In this document: one piece after another, positions 1-13,900 of the stretch
Position numbering within the stretch: the stretch's first letter is position 1
Layout of the letters: the number at the start of each line of letters is the position of its first letter
Source of the DNA: Druceiella hillmani
Taxonomy: Eukaryota > Arthropoda > Insecta > Lepidoptera > Hepialidae
Length of the DNA: 64,000 nt
Assembly (NCBI GenBank): GCA_039881145.1
Contig: JAYKKI010000060.1
Location: 5,952,501-6,016,500 of the forward strand
Direction of reading: 5' to 3'
Notes under the pieces: generated by a model
The model's input: only the letters and a program-made list of their open reading frames with translations
Databases searched by the model: none
What the model was told of the DNA's origin: nothing
Program-made: the position numbers and the translations under genes

Positions 1-1140
1 AAGTTAGAGATTTAGGATATACGAAAAATTCAGCATAAAACAAAAATTTCATCAGTAATAACCAAAAGAAAATTCTGCCTTTTATAATATTACAAACGTA
101 CGATGACATTTTCTATACAGTAATTGAAGTTTTAACAGTCAAATATTAATAGGCCACATGAATGAGACTATGGGAAAAAGTTGATATTATTATTAACACT
201 TAGGTATAGGGATCAGATAAGATACCGTCAGTAAAATCTGATAGTATCTTATGTAATCACTCATAACATAACTTCTTTACATTTAAAGTGATTTAATGCT
301 GCATTTACACTGTCAAATATGTTTTCTAAGGTTCTTATTTTTGTCATTTTCAAGCAACCTCTATGTTTCTTGTACAATATATTTCTAATCTTTTTTAAGT
401 CATATTGTTCCACAAACAAAAAATGTTGTCATCCTATTGGTAACCTCAGTGTACGCAAACTTAGAGCAATTTATGCAAAAGTTTTTATATCAATTCAAAT
501 CAACTCAAGGGGTTAAAGAACAAGAATAAGATATTAATGTCCATAATAGCCGTAATCAGACCAGCAAAAAGTGTTATTGTAAATTATTCAACGGATAAGA
601 TTTTAAGCAAGTATAATGATATCTTATCTAATATAAGGAGATGGTTAGGAGATATGTTCAATATTCTCTTATCTCACTTTGGTACGGCTTTTCCAATAAG
701 TTTTATTAATGGTGGTACCTTTTATACAGGCCTGTCTAACTAAAATCATCCTTTATTACAATTAAAATGGAGGCAAATGGCTGATCTGTTGTAACTTGAC
801 AATGCCAGCGATTATCCTTTTGCACTGAATTCTTTATCACATTAAACTAATATTTTCCAATTTTAAAAAGCATTTTCTCTTCAGTATAAGGTCATTTAAT
901 AACTGATTACATTTTATTATTCTCATGCAATTTGTATTTGTTTGTACATAAAATACAGGCATCTTTCTCCGACTTCTACCATTTTAACCCCTTTCGTAGC
1001 TAGGCATCCATCAGTGAAAGAATTTTTAAAATTGACTGGTTAGTTTTCAAAATTACTTGAAGTAGCAGACTCACAAATTTTACTTCTTTGTTGTACTATT
1101 ATTATATATTACATTAAACATAAAATTTAAATTATAGGCA
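1..1140. other. AT-rich non-coding stretch
   Basis: Short ORFs of 65-68 codons occur here but have no recognisable domains, no coding-like composition and no splice-linked partners. I see no gene, RNA or mobile element. Confidence 0.5.
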
Positions 1141-1186
1141 ACATTACATGTGAAAACAAAGCATACTTTGTTTTCACATGTAATGT
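1141..1186. repeat. Perfect 21-bp inverted repeat (hairpin)
   Basis: Arms 1141-1161 and 1166-1186 are exact reverse complements separated by the 4-base loop CATA. The arm begins ACATTACATGTGAAAAC. It may be a cruciform-forming palindrome or a remnant of a small foldback element. No gene lies next to it. Confidence 0.85.
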
Positions 1187-1357
1187 GTAATTTAATTAAT
1201 TAATACAATTTGGGTGGAAAAGATCTAAATTGTTTACCTTAAGGATTTATCATTAATCTTAACCACATTTTGATCTAGAATCTTCCATCTCTATGCAATA
1301 TTATAATTTCTATAACAACACTTTTCTTGGTTTATTTAATAATGTCCAAGAACTATC

Positions 1358-1449
<92 letters not shown>

Positions 1450-1450
1450 C
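1358..1450. repeat. (TA)n microsatellite
   Basis: An almost uninterrupted TA dinucleotide array with a few TG/GT interruptions. It creates spurious Tyr-Ile ORFs on both strands. Confidence 0.95.
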
Positions 1451-2520
1451 TTTTCGCCAGAATTACAAAATTGCTGATTTTGATCAGTGATGCAACAAAA
1501 ATGTGGGTCTTTGAGATCGTTCTTCTTTACTAGTTCCATTACGCTGTTGATGTCATGTCAAAAGTATATAAAAAAAAATTTCTTGCGGCAATAATTAAGT
1601 TACGAGTTACTATAGTTATTCCTAATTTATATAATTTCAAATATTATTGCCATAGAAATGCTTGTGTACTGTTGCAATATTTTTCAAGTTCTGCATTAAA
1701 TGGAGTATAGCTATACTTTTAATTTGCCAAACCAAATGAAAATATCTCATGCAAGTTTTTAAAATATTCATTAATCAATTTTATCACGAATCTTATTCTA
1801 TTTACCATCCGTGAACTATCAGATCGCTTAGTTGATTTTTTCCAATTGGTATTATTTCTGGTTTTCACTACACGAGGCTCATTTTCTATATTCTACATTG
1901 CACCGGTAAAATTTCTGTTTGAAAAAAAAAATGTTTCCTCTTTCCAATTTGGATTTTATTATCGTCATATTTTCAGATTTCCCTTTTACACCATTATCAC
2001 ATTGAATGGTCGAAAATGGTCAAATAATTTATACCAAAAACAAAGCTACTTTATCTTATTTCTGGCTTAACATTGATGACTGCTTCATCCTAAAAAAATA
2101 AAAAAGCTTACTCATTTTAAAAATTACCAAAGTGAATGTCTCCACAGAGATTTGTTGCACATAACAGAAATAGCCATAGATATATAGAGTCAGTAATCAT
2201 TTCGAGTTCATCCAATACCAGAGGTTGGCTTACCTCACCTGGTATCACCGCTTGTTCTTATTTCCCTGGGTGGACTCCAGAGATTCCATATAAAAGTAAT
2301 ATAATCACAGTCATAATTTAGGCGAAAGACATTAATTTCACAAAATAGAATTTGTCAAGAATTAGTATTTTTGACACTCTGTATAAAGTCATATTATAAG
2401 CTTAAATACATATCATATATAAATACGCAGTGATAATAAAAATTAAAGATAATATAACCGATTCAGTCTTGAAACAGAGTTCTAGTGAAAAGATGGAGAA
2501 AAAACATTGGCGGCAATATG
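1451..2520. other. AT-rich non-coding stretch
   Basis: I see nothing supportable here. ORFs of 61-74 codons look like chance openings. Confidence 0.45.
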
Positions 2521-2523
2521 TAG

Positions 2524-2925
2524 TAGGGATCATTGGTATGTTTATTATATTGTGAAAAATAAAACAGTTTATATTGTGAATATTAATATAATTACATGGG
2601 TCACACCACTTTTGCATTGCCATGTTGAGAAAATTTTTTTCAGGGATCATTGGTATGTTTATTATAGTAGGGATCATTGGTATGTTTATTATATTGTGAA
2701 AAATAAAACAGTTTATATTGTGAATATTAATATAATTACATGGGTCACACCACTTTTGCATTGCCATGTTGAGAAAACTTTTTTCAGGGATCATTGGTAT
2801 GTTTATTATAGTAGGGATCATTGGTATGTTTATTATATTATGAAAAATAATACAGTTTATATTGTGAATATTAATATAATTACATATGTCACACCACTTT
2901 TGCGTCGCCATGTTGAGAAAACTTT
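2524..2925. repeat. 144-bp minisatellite, about 2.8 copies
   Basis: Units start near 2524, 2668 and 2812, and each begins with TAGGGATCATTGGTATG. Each unit also carries an internal partial repeat of the GGATCATTGGTATGTTTATT segment. The period is 48 codons, so once a unit is open in a frame the whole array is open. This explains the long ORFs on both strands (2507-2941 + and 2402-2953 -). The encoded peptides are Ile/Asn- or Tyr/Val-rich without a domain, so I treat this as a repeat and not a gene. Confidence 0.9.
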
Positions 2926-2953
2926 TTTCGATCATAATTAGTTTGGGATCCAC

Positions 2954-4689
2954 TTTTCAATATTTACTTTTTGCTACCTAAGTATCCCTGATTATATAGC
3001 CCAAGCTTTTATTAAGCTTTCCCTCTGTATATAGAAGTTTATGGTGCTTCAAAAGTATTCTCTGAAATACAATACATAGTTTAACTAAATGTTAAGTTTT
3101 AATTCTTTTAGTAGTATAGATTGTGAAGTTATAAAATGTAAATATAATAAATAAATTAATGGGAAAGCGGGAGGCTTTTTAAAACGTTAATATTAATTTA
3201 TAGAGTGTTAATGTTAATTTTTGGAAACTAATTAAGTTCAATTGAAAGCAATAATGTTGTACTGAAATTAAATTAATTTTTAATCACCGCTATTTATTAA
3301 GTTAATTTGTGACCAATAAACAATTTAATTTAAGGCGTTATTTGGAATAATCTTTATAATAATCCTTGGATTAATATAAAGTAATTATTTGTAAATCTTT
3401 AGACCGATATAAAGAAACTTATAACAGCTATTTTCCTTTAAGCTATCTATAGAGAGTTTAAAAAAAAAATCCTCTAACTAATGTGCCAGAATTTTTATGG
3501 GGTACTCTGCTTGTAGTTTTTCATTTTTGATTTTCTGAAATAACCCCAAAAGATTTAATTTCAAACTATATTTCTACTTTACTAAACTTAGCATTTGGAA
3601 TCATCAGAAGAGTTTTCGACAAATAAAGATTAATACAAAATATTTAACATTGGCCACAACTCAAATTGATATCTGTTGTGGACTTTGTCTACATTTTCCT
3701 CATTTTTTTTTATCACCACACTTCTTCATCTTATTCAGATTTCAACACTTCTTAGCATGTAGCCATTAATTACACCTGATCTCTCAGAACACTTAGAAGA
3801 AAAGATTCTGAGGTTAATTCCTTACTGTTTATACAGGTAGACTGTAGAATGGGCCTACTTTAGCAAGACATAGTTGTTCATGGTATCTTTAAAATTTCTC
3901 TAAAGGCCAAAAATAGTGGCTTATAAAGCCACTATTTCTGGCCTTTAGTCTTCCAACAGCTAGTGCTTGCTTTGCTTCCATATCTCACAAAAAAAATATT
4001 AAGAATTGTGTTTAATTTATGGGATATCAGAAAGTATAGTTGAAATTTGTTTGCACTGTTATAATTCCTATTTCTATATCCAATAAGCTATGTTGCAGAT
4101 TATTATATTAAAATTTCTGACCCATCCACTTGTACAATGCACTTGTATCACTAGTGTTATCTCCGAAAATAGAACATAATAAATGCACATAAGTAATGTA
4201 TAAACTGTTCGCCACATAGGCAAGTTATTTTATGTCACACTGGTAATTTTTCTATTCCCAACTTTTCCTTGTAGAATCAATAGAAAGAAACCAAGGTAGC
4301 AACAAAAAGAACTCAAATATTTTGATCAGCCATTCAATCGCTCTGCCACTCACTCACATATATATTTTGATAATCGGACTATCCTATCTTTTTATCAAAA
4401 AAATATTTTTAATATACTTTTAATTTCACTAATCTTGATGTGTCAACAATCTTGATCACTAATATTTTCAAGATAATATTTAAATGCTTCCCTATTCCAA
4501 ACAGAGTTTCCGTGGAACAAAAAAAGATAGAAAATTATTAAATTACTTCTAAAATAAGCATTTCTTTTATGATAACATTTGTGTTCCTTATTATTCAAAC
4601 CCAATAGGGGCTTTGTTTGTAAAAAGTGGATGCGCCCTTGGGTGTATATGCACTGAGCACAGAGGCACACAAACTATGGACAGGAATTA
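2954..4689. other. AT-rich non-coding stretch
   Basis: Only a short inverted repeat around 3903-3950 (TAGTGGC / GCCACTA with flanking complementarity) was noticed. No gene is seen. Confidence 0.4.
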
Positions 4690-5432
4690 TAATTTGTCTC
4701 TTTCTAAAAAATTAAATACATGTATTGGAAGAAAGGATGCACAGAATATGTTCGTTTCGTTTCTTTTTTACGTCCTTAATTTGCAATATGATCATAGGTG
4801 GGCAACTAATAAACTTGCTCTTTTTGCAGCAATTTCTCAAATTATATAGAAACTAATTAATGTAACAATTATATTAATAATCCTTCCTAAAAAATTAAAT
4901 ACATGTATTGGAAGAAAGGATGCACAGAACATGTTCATTTTGTTTCTTTTTTAAATCCTTAATATGCAAATGATTATAGGTGGGCAACTAATAAACTTGC
5001 TCTTTTTGCAGCGATTTCTCAAATTATATAGAAACTAATTAATGTAACAATTATATTAATAAACCTTCCTAAAAAATTAAATACATGTATTGGAAGAAAG
5101 GATGCACAGAACATGTTCATTTTGTTTCTTTTTTAAGTCCTTAATATGCAATATGATTATAGGTGGGCAACTAATAAACTTGCTCTTTTTGCAGCGATTT
5201 CTCAAATTATATAGAAACTAATTAATGTAACAATTATATTAATAAACCTTCCTAAAAAATTAAATACATGTATTGGAAGAAAGGATACACAGAACATGTT
5301 CGTTTCGTTTCTTTTTTACGTCCTTAATATGCAATATGATTATAGGTGGGCAACTAAGAAACTTGCTCTTTTTACAGCGATTTCTCAAATTATATAGAAA
5401 CTAATAAATGTAACAATTATATTAATAAACCT
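4690..5432. repeat. Satellite-like array, four copies of about 183 bp
   Basis: The A6-TTAAATACATG segment recurs at 4706, 4889, 5071 and 5254, giving a period of 182-183 bp. Copies share the segments TGGGCAACTAATAAACTTGC and CAAATTATATAGAAAC and differ by scattered substitutions. The arrangement is head-to-tail. Copies 2 and 3 are the most alike, which suggests unequal exchange or slippage within the array. Confidence 0.9.
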
Positions 5433-5724
5433 CTGAACCTGAGTTTGATACTGCTTTAGGCCTTTAACTGTTATGTAAGAGAATGAAGTCAGTTTGTTGT
5501 GATGTCATTGTGTTTCTTATTTGACAATAATCACAAGTTTATTTCACCTACCTAGAGCACGCACAGATACTTACAACACTCACCTATTTTTCATGCACTT
5601 ACTTCGATTAATGCAGTATTGTATCAGGTAGTATTGATATTATTCTGTTCTATTGATTGCTCTGGAAAAGCATTTATGGAATTGCTTGATAGTTCACGAT
5701 AGATATAATTACTACATTGGCAAG

Positions 5725-6585
5725 AAAGTCTGCGTTTCTTTCATAAACGTTCTAGGACAACCATAAGTGTTCTAGAAGTTCCTAAGCATAATATATGTAT
5801 ATTATGCTATTTGCATATATATATATATATATACATTAAGCATAATATGTATATATTACGAAGTCGTGGCTGGAAGCAAACGAAGCACTCATTTAGATAG
5901 TAATGGCGACATAACAAGGCGAATTTGATTTTGGTGTTGCTTCATGAATGCGTCGTTGTGTAGGTCAACACTAGATTAATCAATTTTAAAATGCCGATAT
6001 TGAACACTACAGTCCTATAGTCATCCGCATTCTGGAAGACTATCAGGGTTAAATAGTTTGAAAGACCTTCAGAGGTACGAAGAACTTTACTGAAGAAGAT
6101 CCCCAGCAAATTACATGCTGTTTAACAGAATGTCTTAAGTGCTCTCAGATTGCCTAAAAAACTACTTAATTAATACGTCATGTACTGTCACCATGTTATC
6201 TTCAACTGAGTGCCGATGTGCGCATTTTGACTTTAAAACTAAAATATTAAGGGTTGCACAACCTTGCTAGTGGAGAAACAGATAATCTACATTAACCACA
6301 TACATCAGCACCAAAATCTTGGAGTTGAAGCTGATGTGTACCTACTCCAAAATCAAAATTCCATTCAAGAAAGATTATGAATAATTTCTTGAGAATATTT
6401 GGTTGAGAACTAATATCAGATCTAATATTTATTGAACACAATTCTATCCTCCAAATTTATCTTTGACCGATTACCACTTATTTCACTTTACCCAAAAATG
6501 CGCAGAAAAGAAAAGAAATTCGCAGATTTCTCTTTCTTCCTAGGACATCTACGAATGTTCTAGAATTATTAAGTTATGAATGTAT
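5725..6585. other. Possible decayed mobile element between short direct repeats
   Basis: Two related segments, near 5730-5795 and 6525-6580, share TTCTAGGACA-like and TGTTCTAGAA motifs in the same orientation. The DNA between them is less AT-rich than its surroundings. No open reading frame or recognisable transposase motif survives, so the assignment is tentative. Confidence 0.2.
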
Positions 6586-9290
6586 AAAATTTTGATGGAA
6601 AAGCATGCTTAATTATTTTTTTCTTAAACAGTATTTATTACTTAATTGTAATTTTCCAACGTCAATCGTAATTTTCCAACACGCTTCCAATTGAAATAAC
6701 AAAGATGTTTGCAGAGTAAAATTTTTACTTGGACCTAGATACAACATTTGAAATATTGATGTTTGTATTTTTAGCTATTAAAAATATACAATCCTCTTTC
6801 AGACAGAACCACATACAGATATATTAATATCTAATTTTCTATGTTATCTTCTGAAAAAAAACAAATATTGTGGGTACTCAAAACTATTTTTGGTCATTTT
6901 TAGTATTCCATCGATACTATAAAAAAATATGGGTGCATATTTTGACACTCACAAATAAATTAATGCCTACAGGGTACTTCCCACTGAACTAAAATTACGA
7001 AATTTGACAAGAAGTAAGGTCATACAATATAAGTAAAGGTAAAATCCGAAAATCGTTAATTTCTCGTTAAATCACTAAAACATTTTTTTTTTAAATATGT
7101 GCATGTGAAATGTATAGCAGGCAATATACTATCGTCCTAAAAAATTTAAATTTTGTATACAGTTTGATAGAGATATTATGTACCTCAATGTTGGCGTAAG
7201 GTCATTGATACAAACGGTTTTTATATTCTACAAAATTATTTCTTTATTTACAACAAGCGAAAAAAAATTTACTTAGAAAGTTCAAAGATTTTCTAGCCAA
7301 GTTCATTATTAGTTTGATGATGTTTAATTTAAATACGTTTTTCCATCTTATTTATTAATGTTTACATTATCCTTTAAAATCAGATTTATTTTAGTTGCTT
7401 GTCTTTATCCAACCTCTCAGTTGGTCACAACGTTTTTTAGCAGTAAAATATTAATATAATAAACTATGTATATACCTCATGATTAAATATAATAATGAGG
7501 TATATATGTAGTTTATTATTTTAATTTTTAATTAATAAGAATTGTTGTATGTAAAATAGTTTACAAGTAATAAACAACAGAAGCAAAATATTTTTTTAAA
7601 GCTACCAAAGATATATTATATATTTAAATAGTGATAATAATGTTAATTTTAATAATTAGTTTACAAAAATATTATGTACCCTTTTTTGTTTTAACTTTCG
7701 AAGCATAGATGTCAGTTAAACCCTTCTGATGCAACTTCCACATGACAGGGAAAATCCACCATTTCCATTTGACAGGTTTTTTCTTTACAACCTTTCCTTT
7801 ATTCTTGTAAATACTTAACTTTTTTATAAGTTTATATACTAATTCGTTGTCAGAATTTGGAAGTTTTTTTTTCATTATGCTTTTGCAGAATTTGTAAATT
7901 TTTTTTCATACAGCTTTTACACTCACAATCCACAATGTATTTCTTTACATATTGACATTTGCTAACCGGAAGAGATAGCTCTCTTAGTTAACCAAATATA
8001 AATTTATTATATTAAAACGCCACTAAATTAATTTTAAATTGTATATCAGCCTGCCAGTACTTATATACATGGCTTTCAGAACTTGACTGTAGTACTGTCA
8101 TAAATAAATGAAAAAGAATATCAAATGAGTTTTTTATCAAATTTTTATAATACGGATATACTACACTGTTTTACAGTCACAAGAGACACCCAACCCAACA
8201 ATGTTTGTTACATTTTATACCCAACAATGTTTGTTACATGTTATTAAAAAAAAAGGGTGCGTGTAGGTACTTATGTACGCACGTGAGAAGTTATACTTCT
8301 TTGGCATCATTAAATAATATTTTAAAAGTAAATGAATAAATTTAATAATTTCAAAAATTTAATTTAAGTTAATTCATTTTCTATATATTAATATATTTAA
8401 TATTTTCAAAATAAAGAAATAAATTTTATAAAACATTTTATAAATTTCTGATAAAAATTAAAATTAAACATCAAATTAAAATATTAATTTTCAATATTTA
8501 TTATTAAATTGAAGAAATTAAATTAATTGAACAAATTTAATGGAAACTTTTTGATAAAAATGGAAAGTGAATATTAAAGTAAGAAAATGATAACAATATT
8601 TAAAAAATGAATAAACTTAAATTCAATGAATTCAAATTGAATTTATTATTAAATTTATTTATTTACTTTTAAAATATTGAATAACCAATAATAAATATTT
8701 AACATTAATAATTTAATAATATTTAGTATTAATTATGTTAAATAGTAATATTTTAATTTATATCAATAAATAGTACATACGGATAGATAACCTCAATTAT
8801 ATTGGAGCACTTGAAAAAGTCTATAAACACAATTTTTCCACTAATATTTACGAATAGTAAATATATTAATCGAAATATTGAATTTAAATCACCACTGAAT
8901 ATAATTTATCAGCACATATATAAATCGCACTTATATGAAACTAAAACACGTGTGTGAATGTAGACACTAGAAACATGTGGATAAATACTATGAATATGAA
9001 AACAGTGAACAGAGGCGACGATGGTGCCAACTTGCACGACTAATAGAGGTTCTATTTCTATTTTGTTGTATGCTTTTGTTTCGAGACTGCAACCACTGCA
9101 ACTTCATACTGTAACTTTTGTGTGACAAATCTTAAAATTTCACTCTCATCATTTTTTCATAACGCACCTAAAGAAGTACTTCAAAAAAATTAGTTTCTTT
9201 TTTCCATGAATTTTAGTTTCATTGACGTAATTAAAATTTTTTAAATGAATGTTCTCTTCATCTTTGGCAAGTTCAACTTCATAATTAACA
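6586..9290. other. AT-rich non-coding stretch with near-palindrome
   Basis: At 7451-7525 two arms containing AAACTATGTATATACCTCAT and its near reverse complement form an imperfect hairpin. From about 8300 to 8760 the sequence is almost pure A/T. A short repeat, CCCAACAATGTTTGTTACAT, occurs twice near 8193-8240. The 5' exon of transporter gene A should lie somewhere to the left of 9511, but I could not identify it. Confidence 0.4.
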
Positions 9291-9292
9291 TG

Positions 9293-9408
9293 GTGTTACA
9301 CTCGAAGGCCGTGGCAGGATTGTGTTACACTTGAAGGCCATGACAGGATTGTGTTACACTTGAAGGCCATGACAGGATCGTGTTACACTTGAAGGCCATG
9401 GTAGGATT
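9293..9408. repeat. 29-bp minisatellite, four copies
   Basis: Four contiguous 29-bp units start at 9293, 9322, 9351 and 9380, each beginning GTGTTACACT(C/T)GAAGGCC. They differ at a few positions. The array sits about 100 bp upstream of the first recognised exon of transporter gene A, within its presumed first intron or 5' region. Confidence 0.95.
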
Positions 9409-9510
9409 GTGTGCAGTAACATAAACTTAATGATGGATTATCGCAAAGAACAATTTTTAACTCAAACTATTTTCCGCCTATTAATATGTCCAAAAATAAT
9501 TATTTTTCAG

Positions 9511-9666
9511 TTGGCTTTAATATCTTTGTAATGGCAATGGGAACTGGATGGTCCTCACCATCGCAGAGCAAACTCCAAGATGCAGAACGATCACCACTCG
9601 GCTATGCGCTCTCTGATGCCGAATTTGGTTCTGTCAGTTCAGTATTTCTGCTGTTTTCATTGATTG
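9511..9666 (+). CDS. Gene A, first recognised coding exon (TM1)
   Basis: Acceptor TTTTTCAG at 9503-9510 and donor G|GTATGT at 9667. The exon starts with two bases of a split codon and ends with one. It encodes [16 protein letters not shown] and continues to the [14 protein letters not shown] segment, matching the end of TM1 and the first outer loop of Tret1-like proteins. The ATG at 9486 lies in the intron before the splice acceptor and is not the start. Confidence 0.85.
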
Positions 9667-10807
9667 GTATGTTATACATTAAGTAATATTGACACTGTGT
9701 GAGCAGTAATTTTTTAAAATAACATAGAATATGCGTTAAGTAAATGGAAAATCTATATTAATTAAAACATTTGAAATCATAAGATGATCCACCAGCAGAT
9801 ACTTGACTGTCTGCAAAATCGGTTTTGGATAGACAATAGCATTCGTAGAACAAAATTTTAAAACAAAGAAGGTTAGCAGATTAATTCCACTCAATGATGT
9901 GGATATTTTCTCATTTCCAAAGTTTTTGTTAGTTTTTGTTTTCGTTAGTTTTGATTCACAGTCCACGTACAAGTGCAACAATGGACTATAATAAGAACAA
10001 AAAAGTTATTCACAAACCTTGCAACAATTTCAGTCTCGCCGGCTTCTTTATCCGTAACATAGATCGACTCACAATTGAACATTATCCATAGCATTATTAG
10101 GTCTATTATAAATGTCATATTAATATTTCAGTTAAATATTTACGCATGAACAGCGTCAAAAGTAAAATTATCGATTAAGGGTGGTTCTATAAAATGGATT
10201 GACCATTACCCAAAACTTAAAGTCTTGGTTATGGATTACACATAATTAAATTTATAAAATTTCCAAATTATTACATTTGAGAGGCCGTTATCAAATGTCA
10301 AAAAAAATATTATTGTATTAACATCTGCTTTTCCAGGTCCCCCTATCACTGGAACATTGGTTACAGTAATGAGTTGTAGGCACATCCTGCTGATTGCCCT
10401 CGGAATACAGATAATTGGCTGGATTTTTATTACCTTAGCCTTGAACTTTGTTACCTTAATTTTGGGCAGAATATTACTCGGGTTGGTGTCCACTATAAAC
10501 ATGAGCAGTGTGTTCATGCTCATCAATGAAATTATAACGGTACGATGAGACAAAATTTATTAATACCAACTTATATTCTAACATACTTATATATCTTATA
10601 ACATTTATTTAAAATTAACATTTTAAAAATTAAAAATATTACGGTTAATTGTGGAGATGAATTTATACAAATATTACATATGACTGGGACAGTTAAGTTT
10701 TTTAAATTAAGAAAATGTATATTAATAACATTGTGTAATATTCTTTGACAAACATAATTGGATTTGCACATTTGTTCATCTGTTTACATGATTTTTATAT
10801 AATAGAG

Positions 10808-10866
<59 letters not shown>

Positions 10867-10871
10867 GTATA

Positions 10872-10935
<64 letters not shown>

Positions 10936-13900
10936 AAACACTTCAATCCCACTCCTTGCGTCCTGATTAATCAAAATCTTAATTGGTAGTCAAAGCGAAG
11001 TATAATAGTTAGACAGGTCAAAACCTATAAAGTAATGTCATGCCAAAGAAAAGAGATTAAGACTGTTTTGAAAAGATTAAGAGATCAAGACTGTTTTGAA
11101 AAGATTAAGAGATCAAGACTGTTTTGAAAAGATTAAGAGATCAAGACTGTTTTGAAAAGATTAAGTGATCAAGACTGTTTTGAAAAGAGGTTAAGATATT
11201 TTTCAAAATCAAAAATTCTAATCAAGCAATAATTATTAAAGTGATATTTTTCGAATATTATCAGATAGATAATATTCGAAAAATATCAGAAGCTCTTTTA
11301 TAATGTTAGCAATTAAAATTAATTAAATTTCTTTTTAATATTTTTAAATTTTGTAAATAACTCAAAACCATATAACATGAATAATTTTCACATAATGAGG
11401 GAATAAAAATAATTTGTTTTTTTAAATAAGTGAATAAAAGGGGATGTATCCAAGGTGACAACGTATTGCTAAATAGACAAAAAAGTAAATTAAAATTAAT
11501 GAATTTAAAAGAGAATAATAACTACAATGTTGTTGAAGAAACTGTATAGCTTTATAATGAAAAAACTGACAATTTTCCTGTCGGAAATTGGTACTATGTT
11601 ACACATGTAGATCTTCAAGTGTTATTGCTTCTGGCTGCACTCATAAATAATATACATTAGCAAATTAATAACACAGATAAAGAATACTTACAACTAGCAA
11701 CGTATATTTATTGATTTGTGAAAATGAAATAGAAAAACATTATAAAGAACTGAAGAAAAAGCATAAAACTAATATAAAATATGTGAACAAATATGATATT
11801 GTGAAATAGTTTATAAAACAGCATATAGCATATATAACTCATTGAACAAGGAATCATTTAATAAGCATGCCAGACTTTGACGGGAATTCCCCTTCAATAG
11901 ACTGTGTAGAACTTTTCGAAGCAAAAACTTATCAAACAGTAGTTTCCAGAGCAGTCTCTTTGATGACCAGAGCAGTCTCTTTCACAAAGAATAGTATTAT
12001 GATGTCTATTGCAGATATTGACCAAGCCTTTATAACTTTTTAAACGGCAGCTTCATTAAAATCCATCAATTGGTTTTTCTATGAAGCGTGCCCAGATATA
12101 GTCTCATTGTCTTTTTATTACATTTAATATAGAAAGATATTTATATTAATCGATTGTGTGTCCACAAATTTTCAAAGTAATCTATCTATGTGTTTCTATG
12201 TGTTTCCTTGGAACTCAAAACTTACTATGACATTTTTGATAGGATATAAATTGAAGTTTGATTACGTATTCTGTAGTTTTCATAGTTAGTAAGCATAGGT
12301 CACATCATATGATACTGTATGTTTGCTTGTAGCTTAGGATTTAAGTAATTTTTACCAACAGCCAGAAGCACGAGGCGTTGTATCAACATTTGTAAGCCTT
12401 TACATATCAATTGGTCATCTCTACGCCTACACACTCGGCTCGTTTTCCTCCTACTACGTCTTCAACTCTGTGAACACCTGCATCGTAGTAGTGCATTTGG
12501 TCGTGATGTTCTTGCTGCCAGAATCACCTGTGTATCTGATGAAAAAAGGTATAATACTTTATATTCCTCACAATGCACATTATTGATTAATGCAGATTAC
12601 ATAAACAAACGAGGACATCTGTGGAATTCGGTGATAAGAATGTTTAAGATATTTAATCAATATTTTAAAAAAGTGACATATTATGCAACAGCCATAGTAA
12701 CTGATGTTATATAGTAGTTAGCTACTTGAGCTAAACTGAAGAAATCATTGTTAAAATACCACTTCATGTAAAAATTGTTTTCTCGATTATTAATATTTTT
12801 AATTAAATTGTAATATTGAACTAAAATGTCTTCATTATCATACCAACATTTTTATTACTGTTGTGAGCTGGTAAAGAAATTCTTTATTGTATAGAATTAT
12901 AAGTGTCTATAAGACACTATTCATTTGAATCGGAGCTGTAACGATAAATCAATTTAGATGGGTCGATCGTGACCTGCTGGCTCAACAAAACACCCGTAGT
13001 AAAGATCAAATGTGAATGAATCGTGGGTCTATCATGATCAATATAACGCGTGACCCAATGGCGCACTATAGTGACAATTTATATTTCATATTTTTGAACT
13101 TTGTTTTTACTAATCGGTCAGTTATTTATGATTTATAAGCGATGTGGTATTTTTGGTACTTTACTATTAGAATTAAAAGTTCTGGCGACATTGATCAATA
13201 TAGGTAGTGATTCTATCACGGTAGTGACATTTATGTTATCGGCAAAAGATCGTAGATTGGATTAAATATTTTTAATAAGGAAAATTGATCATTCCTTATT
13301 TATACAGAAAACTCTTCCTATTTTATATAGAATAATTTTACACTTAATTTTTTTTCATTGTGATAATTTAATGTAAAGTTTTAAATTTAATTTAATGTAA
13401 AATATTATAAATTTAATGTAAAATTTTAGTATTAGAAATGTTATAAATTTTCTAAAGCAATTTGCTGAATGATTTCATATTTGATTTTCAAGCCACTATG
13501 AGTCCATATCTGGAAGAAGGAATTATCATTAGTTCTACTAATGATAATTCAAATTATTTTAACTGTTTAATTTTGTTTACCTTCAAGTTTATAAAGTTAT
13601 AGGAAAACATTTTATGTAGCTCTTAAAATATAAATATCACAATTGAAACTGATAATGATAAACAGATTAAACCACTAGAGAGGGGTGTACAGGCCTTATA
13701 ATTTCGCATTTTCATACAATTACTTAGTCCATAAAAAAGTCTAACTGCAAAATCCACTCATAACCAAAAAACAAATTTTGATCGTAATTTGAATTTTGTG
13801 TATGCTCATTACTAAAATTACAATAAAAATTCAAAATCAGCTTAAAAATAAAATTCATTCCACAAAATCTACTTAACGATTACATTAAAAACACAGTTAA

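Noticed and set aside
1293..1539. ORFs of alternating Tyr and Ile on both strands
   Set aside because: They are translations of (TA)n microsatellites. The same applies near 10.8, 16.7, 22.8, 42.6 and 54.5 kb.
2402..2953. 183-codon ORF on the - strand
   Set aside because: It is caused by a 144-bp tandem repeat whose period is a multiple of three, is open on both strands, and contains no domain.
4690..5432. CRISPR-like array
   Set aside because: There are no short direct repeats with unique spacers. The unit is a contiguous 183-bp tandem repeat in a eukaryotic genome.
9004..9140. Candidate first exon of gene A starting MVPTCTTNR with a possible phase-1 donor
   Set aside because: It lacks the hydrophobic residues expected for the start of TM1, and the donor is weak. 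No equivalent was found for gene B.
9486..9510. ATG at 9486 as the start codon of gene A
   Set aside because: It lies in the pyrimidine-rich tract just before a good splice acceptor, and the upstream residues are not shared with gene B, where the homologous exon also begins after TTATTTTTCAG.
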